Shown piece by piece: positions 1 to 8,199 of a DNA stretch of 35,655 nt. Both the position numbers and the translations under genes were made by a program. This DNA is from Octadecabacter sp. Lineage in GTDB: Bacteria > Pseudomonadota > Alphaproteobacteria > Rhodobacterales > Rhodobacteraceae. Every line of letters begins with the position of its first letter. Position 1 is the first letter of the stretch. The stretch covers positions 1-35,655 of the forward strand of contig JAGGNB010000149.1 of the NCBI GenBank assembly GCA_017886375.1. The letters run 5' to 3'. The notes beneath the pieces were generated by a model. That model saw only the letters and a program-made list of their open reading frames with translations, did not search any database and was not told where the DNA came from.

Positions 1-498
1 GCCAACGTCGTGGATGCCAGAACATTCACGTCCAAAGACGGCTTTGCGACCGCGGCTTTCTGGGTGCAGGACAGCGATGGGACCCCCTTTGAGGAAACCC
101 GCCTGCCCCGCCTGCGCAAAATGATCGAACGCACCTTGCATGGTGACATCGTCCCGCGTGACGCATTCGCAGACCGCGACAAGATCAAAAAACGCGAACG
201 CGCATTTCGGGTGACCACGTCGATTACATTCGATAACGAAGGCTCCGAAATTTACACCATCATCGAGGTCGACACCCGTGATCGCCCTGGCCTGTTGCAC
301 GATTTGACCCGCACGCTGGCAAACGCCAACGTCTACATTGCCAGCGCTGTCATCGCGACTTACGGCGAACAGGTCGTGGATACGTTTTACGTCAAAAACA
401 TGTTTGGTCTTAAATACCACGAGCAAGAAAAATGCGACGCGCTGGAACGCAAGCTGCACGAAGCCATTGTGCAAGGTGTCGAGCGGGCAAAGACCTGA
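1..498 (+). CDS. glnD: GlnD, bifunctional uridylyltransferase/uridylyl-removing enzyme, C-terminal part only
   Basis: This is the 3' end of a gene that enters from the left edge; the frame is open from base 1, so the GTG at 10 is internal and not a start. The first visible residues (ANVVDARTFTSKDG) and the later block IIEVDTRDRPGLLHDLTR match the two C-terminal ACT domains of GlnD, which sense glutamine. The full enzyme (about 900 residues) uridylylates and deuridylylates PII proteins and so couples nitrogen status to glutamine synthetase. The nucleotidyltransferase and HD domains lie outside the window. The stop is TGA at 496-498, followed by a hairpin. Family identity is secure; the activity of this copy cannot be judged from the tail. 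Confidence 0.93.
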   Translation, partial: ANVVDARTFTSKDGFATAAFWVQDSDGTPFEETRLPRLRKMIERTLHGDIVPRDAFADRDKIKKRERAFRVTTSITFDNEGSEIYTIIEVDTRDRPGLLHDLTRTLANANVYIASAVIATYGEQVVDTFYVKNMFGLKYHEQEKCDALERKLHEAIVQGVERAKT

Positions 499-510
499 GA
501 CAGGACTGAA

Positions 511-553
511 AACCCGGCGAAACGCTAAGGTTACACCGGGTTCTTGTCTTTTA
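511..553 (+). terminator. Probable Rho-independent terminator of glnD
   Basis: AACCCGG (511-517) pairs perfectly with CCGGGTT (536-542) around an 18-base loop and is followed by a T-rich tail (cttgtctttta). It lies 13 bases after the glnD stop. Confidence 0.55.
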
Positions 554-579
554 TGGGCTGAAATCCAGCCGTCTGGCTA

Positions 580-717
580 TCACTCATTGCCGCTGATCTG
601 ACGGGCCACAAATTTACCTGCACCGTATGTATCGCTGGCGACGCCTTGAATTGTGCCACAGGCGGCAACGAAGGTCTGAGTTGCCATCGCAATTATGATC
701 ATTGTCTTTTTCATCAT
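580..717 (-). CDS. Entericidin-like small lipoprotein (45 residues)
   Basis: A short minus-strand gene that gene finders can miss. It begins MMKKTMIIIAMATQTF, a charged and then hydrophobic signal sequence, followed by the lipobox VAAC with Cys20 as the predicted lipidated residue. The short mature part (GTIQGVASDTYGAGK...) has the GT(I/M)QG...D...AG pattern of the entericidin EcnA/EcnB family of tiny membrane lipoproteins. GGAG lies a few bases upstream of the ATG, and a second ATG follows at once, so the start is uncertain by one codon. It is divergent from the LysR gene with a shared 139 bp region. The toxin/antidote role of E. coli entericidins is family knowledge and is not shown here. 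Confidence 0.62.
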   Translation of the reverse strand: MMKKTMIIIAMATQTFVAACGTIQGVASDTYGAGKFVARQISGNE

Positions 718-801
718 TCTTCTCCCAAAGAAGTGCGGACCCACCATGGGCCGCTTGGGAAGAGATAGGGGGCACCCGTCGATAAGTTAAATTCAAAATA
801 A

Positions 802-830
802 TTGTAGTTTAAGCGAGTATTGGTTATACG
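802..830 (+). promoter_or_regulatory. Candidate sigma-70 promoter of the LysR gene
   Basis: TTGTAG at 802-807 and TATACG at 825-830 are separated by exactly 17 bases in an AT-rich stretch just before the LysR start. The -35 match is weak (3 of 6) and the -10 is 4 of 6. The same region must also serve the divergent lipoprotein gene. Confidence 0.3.
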
Positions 831-856
831 TTATTTTACTATTTGAAAGGCGCTCT

Positions 857-1792
857 ATGGATATCACCCTTCTCAAGACCTTCCTCGAAGTGGCGGCAAC
901 CGGATCATTTGTGAACGCTGCGGATCGCCTTTACGTGACGCAATCGGCGGTGTCGCTGCGCATCGGGCGACTGGAAGATACCCTTGGCAAGCCGATGTTC
1001 ACCCGATCGCGCGCGGGCGCGGAGCTAACGAGTGCGGGGCGCGAATTTGAACGCTACGCGCTGTCGATGATCCGGGTCTGGGAAGAGGCCCGCCAACAGG
1101 TCGCCATTCCCGAAGGGTTCACCCGTTCGCTGACCATTGGGGCACAGTATTCATTGTGGCCTAGGTTGGGGTTTCGCTGGCTGGACCGTTTGCAGGTGGC
1201 AATGCCCGACCTGAATATACGCGCCGAACTCGGGATGCCGGATCGCTTAACGCGGTTCTTGATCGAAGGCGTGATGCAAGTGGGCCTGCTTTACATGCCG
1301 CAGTTGCGCCCCGGGCTTGAGGCAAAACGCCTCATGGATGAGGATCTTGTGCTTGTGTCGTCCGTCGCAGGTGCCACGATGGACAGCGTCGCGCAGAATT
1401 ATGTCTTTGTCGATTGGGGGCCTGAATTTGTCGGCGCCCACGCGCTCGCCCTGCCCGATCTGACCAATCCAGGGATGAGTTTTGTGCTGGGTGCCATGGT
1501 GGCGGAATATGTCATTAACCGCCGCGCGTCGGCTTATCTGCCTGCGCGTTACGTCAAGAAATACATCGACAGCGGCCAGATGCACCTTGTGCCCGACGCA
1601 CCACGATTCCCCTATCCGGTCTGGGCTGTATGGCGTGAAGACCTCGATCCTGACCTGCGCCGCCTCGCTGAAACGGAATTGACCGCCACGGCAGCCGTCG
1701 CTGACGACGACAGCAGCGCCGTCATCGACCAATTGCGAGAGATCACAGACGGCGATACCGTTGATATTCTTGGCGAAGTTGCTGACGAATAG
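857..1792 (+). CDS. LysR-family transcriptional regulator
   Basis: A 311-residue protein of normal LysR length. Residues 1-60 form the winged helix-turn-helix (MDITLLKTFLEVAATGSF, then NAADRLYVTQSAVSLRI); the rest is the effector-binding domain. The C-terminal ~35 residues are acidic (DDDSS, DGDTVD). An AAAGG motif lies about 9 bases before the ATG. The divergent neighbour is a small entericidin-like lipoprotein, and LysR proteins often control the divergent gene, so that lipoprotein or the downstream outer-membrane protein are inferred targets. The ligand cannot be read from the sequence. It lies in a block inserted between glnD and murJ. Confidence 0.9.
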   Translation: MDITLLKTFLEVAATGSFVNAADRLYVTQSAVSLRIGRLEDTLGKPMFTRSRAGAELTSAGREFERYALSMIRVWEEARQQVAIPEGFTRSLTIGAQYSLWPRLGFRWLDRLQVAMPDLNIRAELGMPDRLTRFLIEGVMQVGLLYMPQLRPGLEAKRLMDEDLVLVSSVAGATMDSVAQNYVFVDWGPEFVGAHALALPDLTNPGMSFVLGAMVAEYVINRRASAYLPARYVKKYIDSGQMHLVPDAPRFPYPVWAVWREDLDPDLRRLAETELTATAAVADDDSSAVIDQLREITDGDTVDILGEVADE

Positions 1793-1966
1793 AGCGCCTG
1801 CAATACATAACAACAAATCACTTTAAACATGAATATTTTGAATTTCCCTCATGTGATTGTAATCCGTATTCCCTCCCTCAGCAGAAATGCTCCCGCTTCT
1901 GGAGCTGGACCTGATGTCAGGCCAGAAAAGATTTTGGGTCACCTTCTTTGGGAAAGGAAGACCACA

Positions 1967-2803
1967 ATGAACACGAATTTGATCCTCGCCGCGGTCATCG
2001 CAGGCTTCGTAGCAACAACAGTTGCCGCTCAAACAACAACGTTCGACAACCTTGGTGCCGCTGAAACATTCAACGACGACCTCGACGAGCAAATGGAAGA
2101 CGACCGCGATCGTGACCTCGCCGGATTCGGGACAGAAGGCCGCGAGCTTGGCGACTACGGTTCCATCGCACTGCGCTACACATCGACATCCAACGACGGC
2201 GATACATCCAACGACCTGGGTGTTGGCTTGCGTTATGGCTGGTTTGACGGCGTGAACGGTATCGACACAAACGCATCTTATGCCTACGGCGAAACCAATG
2301 GCGTTATCTCAGAGAACCGTTTTCTGGGTGGTGTTGACTACCGCCGCAACCTGTCTGACGCTTTCTTTGCTTATGGCCAAACTGACGTGTCCATCGACAA
2401 GCAGACAACAACTGCTGGCGAATACACACAAGACATTTTTGCCGGTGTTGGCGTGGGTTACCGCATCTTCAACAGCAACGATACACAGTGGTCCATCCAG
2501 GCAGGCCCAGGTTACCGCGCAGCGGAAGTCGTCGGTGGTGCAACAGTTAACGAAGCTGCGGCATCCATCTCGTCTAACCTTTACGCGTCTTTGACAGACA
2601 CTGTGTATATCACCAATGACACAGACGTAATCTACTCTGATTTTGCGACAACACTGTCCAACGATTTGGCTTTGAACGTTGCACTGACAGATACACTTGC
2701 ACTGCGCACATCTTACGCAACACGCTTTAACGATCAGACCGACAACAGCTTCTCTGATGGCGAAAACACCTTCGGCGTATCTGCGGTCTACAACTTCAAC
2801 TAA
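1967..2803 (+). CDS. DUF481-family outer-membrane beta-barrel protein
   Basis: A 278-residue secreted protein with signal peptide MNTNLILAAVIAGFVATT ending near VAAQ. A low-complexity acidic segment (DDLDEQMEDDRDRDLAGFG) follows, then alternating beta strands such as GSIALRYTSTS, DLGVGLRYGWFD and FLGGVDYRRN, ending in FGVSAVYNFN. This fits DUF481, the YdiY-like family linked to salt-induced outer-membrane proteins. The start at 1967 is preferred over an in-frame ATG at 1829 because GGAAAGGAAG precedes it and only this start gives a signal peptide. Thr codons are heavily ACA, unlike most neighbours, which may reflect high expression. Function is unknown beyond being a barrel. Confidence 0.82.
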   Translation: MNTNLILAAVIAGFVATTVAAQTTTFDNLGAAETFNDDLDEQMEDDRDRDLAGFGTEGRELGDYGSIALRYTSTSNDGDTSNDLGVGLRYGWFDGVNGIDTNASYAYGETNGVISENRFLGGVDYRRNLSDAFFAYGQTDVSIDKQTTTAGEYTQDIFAGVGVGYRIFNSNDTQWSIQAGPGYRAAEVVGGATVNEAAASISSNLYASLTDTVYITNDTDVIYSDFATTLSNDLALNVALTDTLALRTSYATRFNDQTDNSFSDGENTFGVSAVYNFN

Positions 2804-2864
2804 ACGCGCGGGTTTGCATTCCCAAGTGGGTCTAACCCTCGTAGACCCAAGCACGTTGACGAAC

Positions 2865-2890
2865 AGGGGCGGAGAAATTCGCCCCTTTTT
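2865..2890 (+). terminator. Rho-independent terminator after the DUF481 gene
   Basis: AGGGGCG (2865-2871) pairs with CGCCCCT (2880-2886) around an 8-base loop, followed by TTTT. It lies about 60 bases after the barrel-protein stop. Confidence 0.8.
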
Positions 2891-2928
2891 GCATTCCCCC
2901 GCAAGGCCGATCCGGCTTCCCTCTGGCC

Positions 2929-3105
2929 TTGCGACGGGTATGTATTTCCAGCATCGTTGTGGCTTGCTGCCATAATGCGACCACCGGTACGTTGGATGGT
3001 TTTGCGCAGTCGGGCCATGGCAAACACCTGTCAGTCATGCTGCCGAACAATGGCAGCGCACGGATCTCGACTGCCATGGGTAAGTTCCTGCAAACCCCAG
3101 ACTAA
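2929..3105 (+). CDS. Possible small lipoprotein or gene remnant (58 residues, TTG start)
   Basis: Most of the 370 bases between the DUF481 gene and murJ hold no obvious gene. One plus-strand frame, stopping at TAA 3103-3105, reads like protein: LRRVCISSIVVACC, then GTLDGFAQSGHGKHLSVMLP and GSARISTAMGKFLQTPD. VVAC could be a lipobox after a short hydrophobic segment. Against it: there is no ATG, no convincing ribosome-binding site before the TTG, and it begins just downstream of a terminator. It may be the tail of a lost gene. I do not recognise a family. Confidence 0.22.
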   Translation: MRRVCISSIVVACCHNATTGTLDGFAQSGHGKHLSVMLPNNGSARISTAMGKFLQTPD

Positions 3106-3175
3106 CTTCGCCATAGAGTTTGTGCGCCATTACCCTTAAAAGGTGCGCAACAACATCGATCCGAGCAGGACAAAC

Positions 3176-4777
3176 ATGAAACCCATCCGCCTGATATCCG
3201 GCTTTCTCACCGTCGGCGTCTGGACGTTGCTCAGCCGCGTCTTGGGCTTTGTGCGTGATATCCTGATCGCGGGCTATCTTGGCACCGGCCCAGTCGCGCA
3301 GGCGTTCTTGGTTGCGTTTTCCCTGCCCAATATGTTTCGCCGCTTTTTTGCCGAAGGCGCGTTCAACATGGCCTTCGTGCCAATGTTTTCAAAAAAACTG
3401 CAAGACTCCACCGATGCCGCTGCGGACGCCAAGGACTTTGCACAGGACGCCTTTATGGGGCTGGCATTTGTCCTCGTGATTTTCACGACTCTGGGCGTCA
3501 TATTCATGCCCGGGTTGGTGTTAATGATGGCCGCCGGTTTCAAGGGCGATGAGCGTTTCGATCTGGCAGTCGAATACGGCCGCCTCGCGTTTCCATATAT
3601 TTTGTTCATCTCGCTCGCGGCCCTTGTGTCAGGCGTTTTGAACGCGACCGGGCGATTTGCTGCTGCGGCGGCTGCACCTGTGTTGCTGAACATGATTTTC
3701 ATTGTCGCGATGCTGGTGACGGCGATGACGGGGCGGCCCGCATCGGACGCTTTGGGCATGGGGTTGGATCAGGCGTTGGGGCTGCGCGTGGGCGACACGC
3801 TGGCGCTGTCGGTGCCACTGGCGGGGCTTGCACAACTGGTACTGGTCTGGTGGGCAGCGCGGCGTGCGGGGTTCACATTTCGACTGCGAATGCCACGTCT
3901 GACGCCGGATTTGCGCAAGCTGGCGATCATCGCTGCACCTGCGATGCTGGCGGGCGGTGTGGTGCAGATCAACCTGTTGGTGGGTCGACAAGTGGCAAGC
4001 TTTTATGACGGCGCGATTGCGTGGCTGTCGTATGCCGACCGTCTGTATCAACTGCCCCTTGGCGTTGTGGCGATTGCACTGGGTGTGGTGTTGTTGCCCG
4101 ATCTCAGCCGTCGATTGGCGGCGGGCGACCTGGACGGTGGGCGCAACGCCTTTAACCGCGCATCAGAATTGGCGCTGGCGTTGACGATCCCTGCCGCTGT
4201 CGCGCTGATCGTGATCCCCGTGCCGCTCATCAGCGTGTTGTTCGAACGCGGCGCGTTTGATACCGATGACACCGCCGCCACTGCGCTGGCCGTCATGGTC
4301 TACGGCTTGGGACTGCCCGCGTTCGTGCTGCAAAAAGCGCTGCAACCGCTGTATTTCGCGCGCGGTGACACCAAGCGTCCGTTTTATTACGCAGCCGTTG
4401 CGATGATTGTGAACGCAGGCGTCGCAATTGGTCTGTCGATCTATATCGGCTACATCGCCGCCGCCCTTGCGACCACGCTAGCGGGCTGGGTCATGGTCTG
4501 GCTGTTGTGGCGCGGCAGTCGCACCATGGGCGACGCCGCGCAGTTCGATGCACGGTTCAAGTCACGGTTTTGGCGGATTATGTTGGCGTCCGTGCTGATG
4601 GGCGTTCTATTGTGGAACACCGTGCTGCTGGTCGGTCCCGCGCTTGGTATGGCGACAATCCGCTACGGCGCCTTGGCGTTTGTGGTGATCGTCGGCATCG
4701 CGGGCTATTTCGTAATTGGCCGCCTTGTCGGGGCCTTTCGGGTTTCAGAATTCAAGGCCGCGATGCGCCGCGGCTAG
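3176..4777 (+). CDS. murJ: MurJ, lipid II flippase
   Basis: A 533-residue polytopic inner-membrane protein of the MviN/MurJ branch of the MOP superfamily, which flips lipid II to the periplasm for peptidoglycan synthesis. The N-terminus (GFLTVGVWTLLSRVLGFVRD) and the following LIAGYLGTGPVAQAF, LPNMFRRFFAEGAFN and FVPMFSKKL are hallmark MurJ sequence, and about 14 hydrophobic segments follow. The ATG at 3176 is chosen because AGGA precedes it; a GTG at 3143 would add 11 unconserved residues. Its stop overlaps the convergent VOC gene by 4 bases. MurJ near glnD and trpS is, to my knowledge, a common alphaproteobacterial arrangement. Confidence 0.96.
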   Translation: MKPIRLISGFLTVGVWTLLSRVLGFVRDILIAGYLGTGPVAQAFLVAFSLPNMFRRFFAEGAFNMAFVPMFSKKLQDSTDAAADAKDFAQDAFMGLAFVLVIFTTLGVIFMPGLVLMMAAGFKGDERFDLAVEYGRLAFPYILFISLAALVSGVLNATGRFAAAAAAPVLLNMIFIVAMLVTAMTGRPASDALGMGLDQALGLRVGDTLALSVPLAGLAQLVLVWWAARRAGFTFRLRMPRLTPDLRKLAIIAAPAMLAGGVVQINLLVGRQVASFYDGAIAWLSYADRLYQLPLGVVAIALGVVLLPDLSRRLAAGDLDGGRNAFNRASELALALTIPAAVALIVIPVPLISVLFERGAFDTDDTAATALAVMVYGLGLPAFVLQKALQPLYFARGDTKRPFYYAAVAMIVNAGVAIGLSIYIGYIAAALATTLAGWVMVWLLWRGSRTMGDAAQFDARFKSRFWRIMLASVLMGVLLWNTVLLVGPALGMATIRYGALAFVVIVGIAGYFVIGRLVGAFRVSEFKAAMRRG

Positions 4778-5172
4778 GCGCCAGCCCACAAAAGCTCGAT
4801 CCGCAACCCGCCCGGTTCGGCAAACATCATATGCCGACGCGGTCCCTGCCCCATAAATTCCGGCATAAATTCGATCAGGACACCGTCGGTTGCGGACAAG
4901 GTTGCAGCCAGTTCGTTCAACGTTGCCTCATCCGCAATTTCAAGGGCCAGATGATGCAGACCCAGCGCGTTCTTTCGATCAAACGCGGCAGGCGCGTCCA
5001 CCTGCACCTGCCACAGCGTCAGCCGCAACGCGCCGTCTGTGACCGTGGTGCGCGGATAGCTCGCGTCGCGCGCCGTCACGTCCCAGCCTAGCACATCCGC
5101 GAAAAATGCGGTCGTCTGATCCAGATCCCGCACCGTTAGGCCAAGGTGGTTAAGTCCGATTGTCTTTGCCAC
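4774..5172 (-). CDS. VOC (glyoxalase/dioxygenase-fold) protein
   Basis: A 132-residue single-domain vicinal-oxygen-chelate protein. It shows the paired beta-alpha-beta-beta-beta modules: GLNHLGLTVRDLDQTTAFF with His9, LGLHHLALEI with His73/His74, and a C-terminal RIELLW strand with Glu126, which are candidate metal ligands. The GTG at 5172 (MAKTIGLNH) is preferred over a longer frame start at 5220, because the longer form would run into the end of the rhomboid gene and add residues outside the fold. It lies 4 bases after the rhomboid stop, so the two are almost certainly co-transcribed. Substrate unknown. Confidence 0.8.
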   Translation of the reverse strand: MAKTIGLNHLGLTVRDLDQTTAFFADVLGWDVTARDASYPRTTVTDGALRLTLWQVQVDAPAAFDRKNALGLHHLALEIADEATLNELAATLSATDGVLIEFMPEFMGQGPRRHMMFAEPGGLRIELLWAGA

Positions 5173-5176
5173 AACT

Positions 5177-5881
5177 TCACGCCCTTTTGCGAATGCGATT
5201 GAGAAAGGCCGACCAACCACCGGGGGCCAATAGCGGCGCGATAAACAGCCCGATCAGAAAGCCTGAAACCTCGGCAATCCACGTCGGTGAGGATCCGAAC
5301 AGCATGGAATAGACCAACATGATACCAAGCAGAATACCGATCAGCTGGAACGCCTTAAGTTGATTGTCGCCCATGCGTTCCAGCGCGAGCCACATCAGAT
5401 AGGTATAGGCCCCGATCAGGCCATAAACCCCAGGATATGCGCCGATCAAAGGCGTGTTTTGCCAGGACACAGCGCCGTAAATCATCGCTCCAAAAAACGT
5501 GGACGTGAGAAACAGGATGAGGAATGACAGCGGGCGAAAAATCTCCCCGACGAACTTTCCAAGGGCCAGCAGAAGCACACAAACCCACAGCGCGTGGGTG
5601 AACGAGGCGTGGACAAAGGCATAGGTCACAAAGCGTTTCCACAGATCAAAGCTGCCGCGTCCGCGATCAAAAATCTCAGTCATGACGGCCGGCGCAAAGG
5701 CATAATCCTGAAAAGCGCCAGACCGCCAGCCCACTCCCTGCGCCCCGCCGACCCAGCCATTCGCAGCGGCTGTCAGAGTCAATTCGATGGCGGCGATGAT
5801 AAGAACCAGCACCAAAGGCACCAGTGGAATCGCGTTAAACGGGTTTTCATTCGCGTCGGTGTCGCGTCCAAAGTCTTTCAT
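5177..5881 (-). CDS. Rhomboid-family membrane protein with substituted catalytic residues
   Basis: A 234-residue protein with about six membrane segments and the rhomboid layout. The TM2 histidines are kept (His91 and His96 in FVHASFTHALWV), but the Asn of the HxxxN motif is Val100. The active-site GxSG of TM4 reads AYPG (148-151), so the nucleophilic Ser is Pro150. The TM6 AHxxG motif reads AEVSG (203-207), so the His is Glu204. It is therefore predicted to be a non-proteolytic rhomboid homologue. The frame is intact and the membrane segments are well kept, so it does not look decayed. The VOC gene follows 4 bases downstream. No strong ribosome-binding site is visible. Confidence 0.82.
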   Translation of the reverse strand: MKDFGRDTDANENPFNAIPLVPLVLVLIIAAIELTLTAAANGWVGGAQGVGWRSGAFQDYAFAPAVMTEIFDRGRGSFDLWKRFVTYAFVHASFTHALWVCVLLLALGKFVGEIFRPLSFLILFLTSTFFGAMIYGAVSWQNTPLIGAYPGVYGLIGAYTYLMWLALERMGDNQLKAFQLIGILLGIMLVYSMLFGSSPTWIAEVSGFLIGLFIAPLLAPGGWSAFLNRIRKRA

Positions 5882-5963
5882 AGCGGTGGTCCATTCGGTT
5901 GACGGCGTGTGGGGGCATGGGTAAGCGAGAGTGATCCGTTAATCCAGCTTTGGAATGTCCGCT

Positions 5964-6983
5964 ATGTCAGAGACTACTTTCACCCCGCGCGTTTTTTCCG
6001 GCATCAAACCATCTGGTGGTCTGACGTTGGGCAATTACCTCGGTGCGATCAAACGCTGGGTCGATATGCAGTCCCCCGACATGGAAAACATCTATTGCGC
6101 CGTTGATTTGCACGCAATTACGGTCTGGCAGGACCCTGCCGCCCTAAAAGCTGGCACGCGCGAAATTGCGGCCGGTATGTTGGCGTCCGGTATTGATCCG
6201 GAAAATTCCATTCTGTTTAATCAATCCCAAGTGCCCGAACATGCGCAACTGGCGTGGATTTTCAACTGCGTCGCGCGGGTCGGCTGGATGAACCGGATGA
6301 CCCAATTCAAGGACAAAGCGGGCAAAAATGCTGAGAAAGCATCGCTTGGCCTGTACGCGTATCCGTCCCTGATGGCAGCCGATATCCTGATGTATCACGC
6401 CACGCACGTGCCGGTGGGCGAAGACCAAAAACAGCATGTGGAACTGACACGCGACATCGCGGCCAAGTTTAACAACGATTTCGGGGTGGCGTTTTTTCCG
6501 CTAACCGAAGCCGTGATTGAAGGCCCTGGAACGCGGGTGATGAACCTGCGCGACGGCACCAAGAAGATGTCCAAATCCGGCGATTCCGACATGGAACGCA
6601 TCAACATGCTCGATGATGCCGACACCATCGCCAAGAAATTCAAGAAGGCAAAGACCGATCCCGAAGGCTTGCCCGAAACAGTTGACGGTCTTGTGGGACG
6701 CCCAGAAGCCAAAAACCTTGTGGATATTTATGCAGGTTTGGCGAACATGTCGCCCGAACAAGTGATTGCGCAATATCCGGGGGCTGGCTGGGGCACGTTC
6801 AAACCTGCGCTTGCGGATTTGGCTGTGGCAAAACTCGCGCCTATTTCAGATGAGATGAAGCGCCTGATGAACGATCCAGCCGAGATTGACCGCAAACTGG
6901 CGCGGGGCGCGCAAAAAGCCCGCGAGATCGCGACGCCAATCTTGGAAAAAACCTACGATATCGTCGGTCTTTTGCGGGCGTAA
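5964..6983 (+). CDS. trpS: Tryptophan-tRNA ligase
   Basis: A class I aminoacyl-tRNA synthetase of 339 residues, the normal bacterial TrpS length; it charges tRNA-Trp in the cytoplasm. The N-terminal [19 protein letters not shown] contains the HIGH-equivalent TLGNYLGA (about 21-28), and the ATP-binding KMSKS is at 201-205. Other family signatures are [18 protein letters not shown] and [15 protein letters not shown]. Two in-frame ATGs lie nine bases apart (5955 and 5964). The second gives the usual MSETTFTPR start and has GGA nine bases upstream, whereas the first has GGA touching it. It is divergent from the rhomboid gene. Confidence 0.96.
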   Translation: MSETTFTPRVFSGIKPSGGLTLGNYLGAIKRWVDMQSPDMENIYCAVDLHAITVWQDPAALKAGTREIAAGMLASGIDPENSILFNQSQVPEHAQLAWIFNCVARVGWMNRMTQFKDKAGKNAEKASLGLYAYPSLMAADILMYHATHVPVGEDQKQHVELTRDIAAKFNNDFGVAFFPLTEAVIEGPGTRVMNLRDGTKKMSKSGDSDMERINMLDDADTIAKKFKKAKTDPEGLPETVDGLVGRPEAKNLVDIYAGLANMSPEQVIAQYPGAGWGTFKPALADLAVAKLAPISDEMKRLMNDPAEIDRKLARGAQKAREIATPILEKTYDIVGLLRA

Positions 6984-6985
6984 AA

Positions 6986-7011
6986 GACGCGCAATCCGCG
7001 TCAGCTTTATA
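6986..7011 (+). terminator. Weak terminator-like hairpin after trpS
   Basis: GACGCG (6986-6991) and CGCGTC (6997-7002) form a GC-rich stem with a 5-base loop directly after the trpS stop. The tail AGCTTTATAATTT is only partly T-rich. Confidence 0.4.
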
Positions 7012-7101
7012 ATTTCAGTGCGATGATGCACCTTAACTGTGCCGACGGGGCGGTTTTGTGCAGCTGTGCGCGCGGATAAAGCCAAGGTCAAAGGAAACAA
7101 C

Positions 7102-7590
7102 ATGACATTATCTTCTGGGCCAAACTTGGGCGTCCGCGTCGGGCACGTGCATCTTCGGGTCGCGAATCTGGACAGATCTATCGCCTTCTATTGCGAGATT
7201 CTTGGTTTCGACATCACGCAACGCTACGGCGCAGAGGCTGCGTTTTTGGGGGCTGGCGGATACCATCATCATATCGGGCTGAACACGTGGGACAGCGCTG
7301 GCGGTACGCCACCACCGGCTGGGCACACGGGATTGTTTCACAGTGCGTTTCTATATCCCGACCGCGCAGCCTTGGCGCAAGTCGCGGCACGCGTGGTCGC
7401 TGCAGGAATACCGATTGACGGTGCAGCCGATCACGGCGTGAGCGAAGCGCTTTATCTGCGCGATCCAGATCAAAACGGCGTCGAACTTTATATTGATCGC
7501 GATCCGGCAGTCTGGCCCCGCGACACCAACGGCGACCTTAGAATGGTCAACAGGCCGTTCGACGTCGCCGCACTTTTGGCTGGCAATTAA
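7102..7590 (+). CDS. VOC-family protein, extradiol-dioxygenase/CatE-like
   Basis: A 162-residue vicinal-oxygen-chelate protein. It opens with VGHVHLRVANLDRSIAFYCE, has a histidine-rich strand (GGYHHHIGLN) and ends the second module with DPDQNGVELYIDRDP, giving the expected His/His/Glu metal-site candidates. The region around AGHTGLFHSAFLYPDRAAL is typical of catechol-2,3-dioxygenase-like (CatE) proteins. The ATG at 7102 is preceded by AAAGGA at good spacing, so an upstream in-frame start at 7039 is rejected. It is the second VOC protein in the window but is not a close copy of the first. Substrate unknown. Confidence 0.83.
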   Translation: MTLSSGPNLGVRVGHVHLRVANLDRSIAFYCEILGFDITQRYGAEAAFLGAGGYHHHIGLNTWDSAGGTPPPAGHTGLFHSAFLYPDRAALAQVAARVVAAGIPIDGAADHGVSEALYLRDPDQNGVELYIDRDPAVWPRDTNGDLRMVNRPFDVAALLAGN

Positions 7591-7743
7591 AACCGGATTC
7601 ATCAATCTCTTGGTTGCAACGGTTGATCCTTTTTGGTCCACCCTGCGCCAAAGACTGCGCGCGACAGGTTTTGCAGTTTGCGTAGTTATGGATTGCACGG
7701 GTGGCGGCACTCCGTCACAATCGCGCAGCTAAGGGAGACAACA

Positions 7744-8199
7744 ATGCGCAAGTTCCTCGTGATCCTAGATGACAGCCGTGAATGCCTGAACGCGATGCGG
7801 TTTGCTGCAATGCGGGCGGCCAAATCCGGCGGCGGTGTTGCCGTGCTGTCGGTCATTCCGCCAGATGAATTCAACCACTGGATTGGCGTCGGCGAAGTGA
7901 TGCGTGCGGAAACCCGCGAACGCATTGAGGTGCATTTCGAAGTCTTTGCCAAATGGATGCGCGACAAGCAAAACGTTGATCCCGAATTGATAATCCGCGA
8001 AGGCGTGCCTGTGACCGAAATCCTCGCGCAGATTGAAGAAGACACAGAAGTCGGGCTGTTGGTGCTGGGTGCAGCGACGGACAAAAAGGGGCCCGGTCCG
8101 CTGATCTCTGCGATGATCAAACAGGCGGGCACTTTGCCGATCCCGATGACGATTGTGCCCGGTGATATGTCAAAAGAACGCCTTGAGGCGATCACCTAA
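7744..8199 (+). CDS. Universal stress protein (UspA family)
   Basis: A 151-residue cytoplasmic Usp-fold protein. It starts MRKFLVILDDSREC, continues NAMRFAAMRAAKSGGGVAVLSV, and has the C-terminal core GLLVLGAATDKKGPGPLIS followed by LPIPMTIVPG. The ATP-binding GxxGx9G(S/T) motif is degenerate here, so nucleotide binding is uncertain. AAGGGAG lies just before the ATG at 7744; an upstream frame start at 7633 has no such signal. In several Rhodobacterales a gene like this sits near trpS and the Nfu gene (general recollection), so it is probably part of the conserved local order. Confidence 0.88.
   Translation: MRKFLVILDDSRECLNAMRFAAMRAAKSGGGVAVLSVIPPDEFNHWIGVGEVMRAETRERIEVHFEVFAKWMRDKQNVDPELIIREGVPVTEILAQIEEDTEVGLLVLGAATDKKGPGPLISAMIKQAGTLPIPMTIVPGDMSKERLEAIT

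Noticed and set aside
1829-1966. N-terminal extension of the DUF481 protein
   Set aside because: It has no ribosome-binding site and would hide the signal peptide that begins at 1967.
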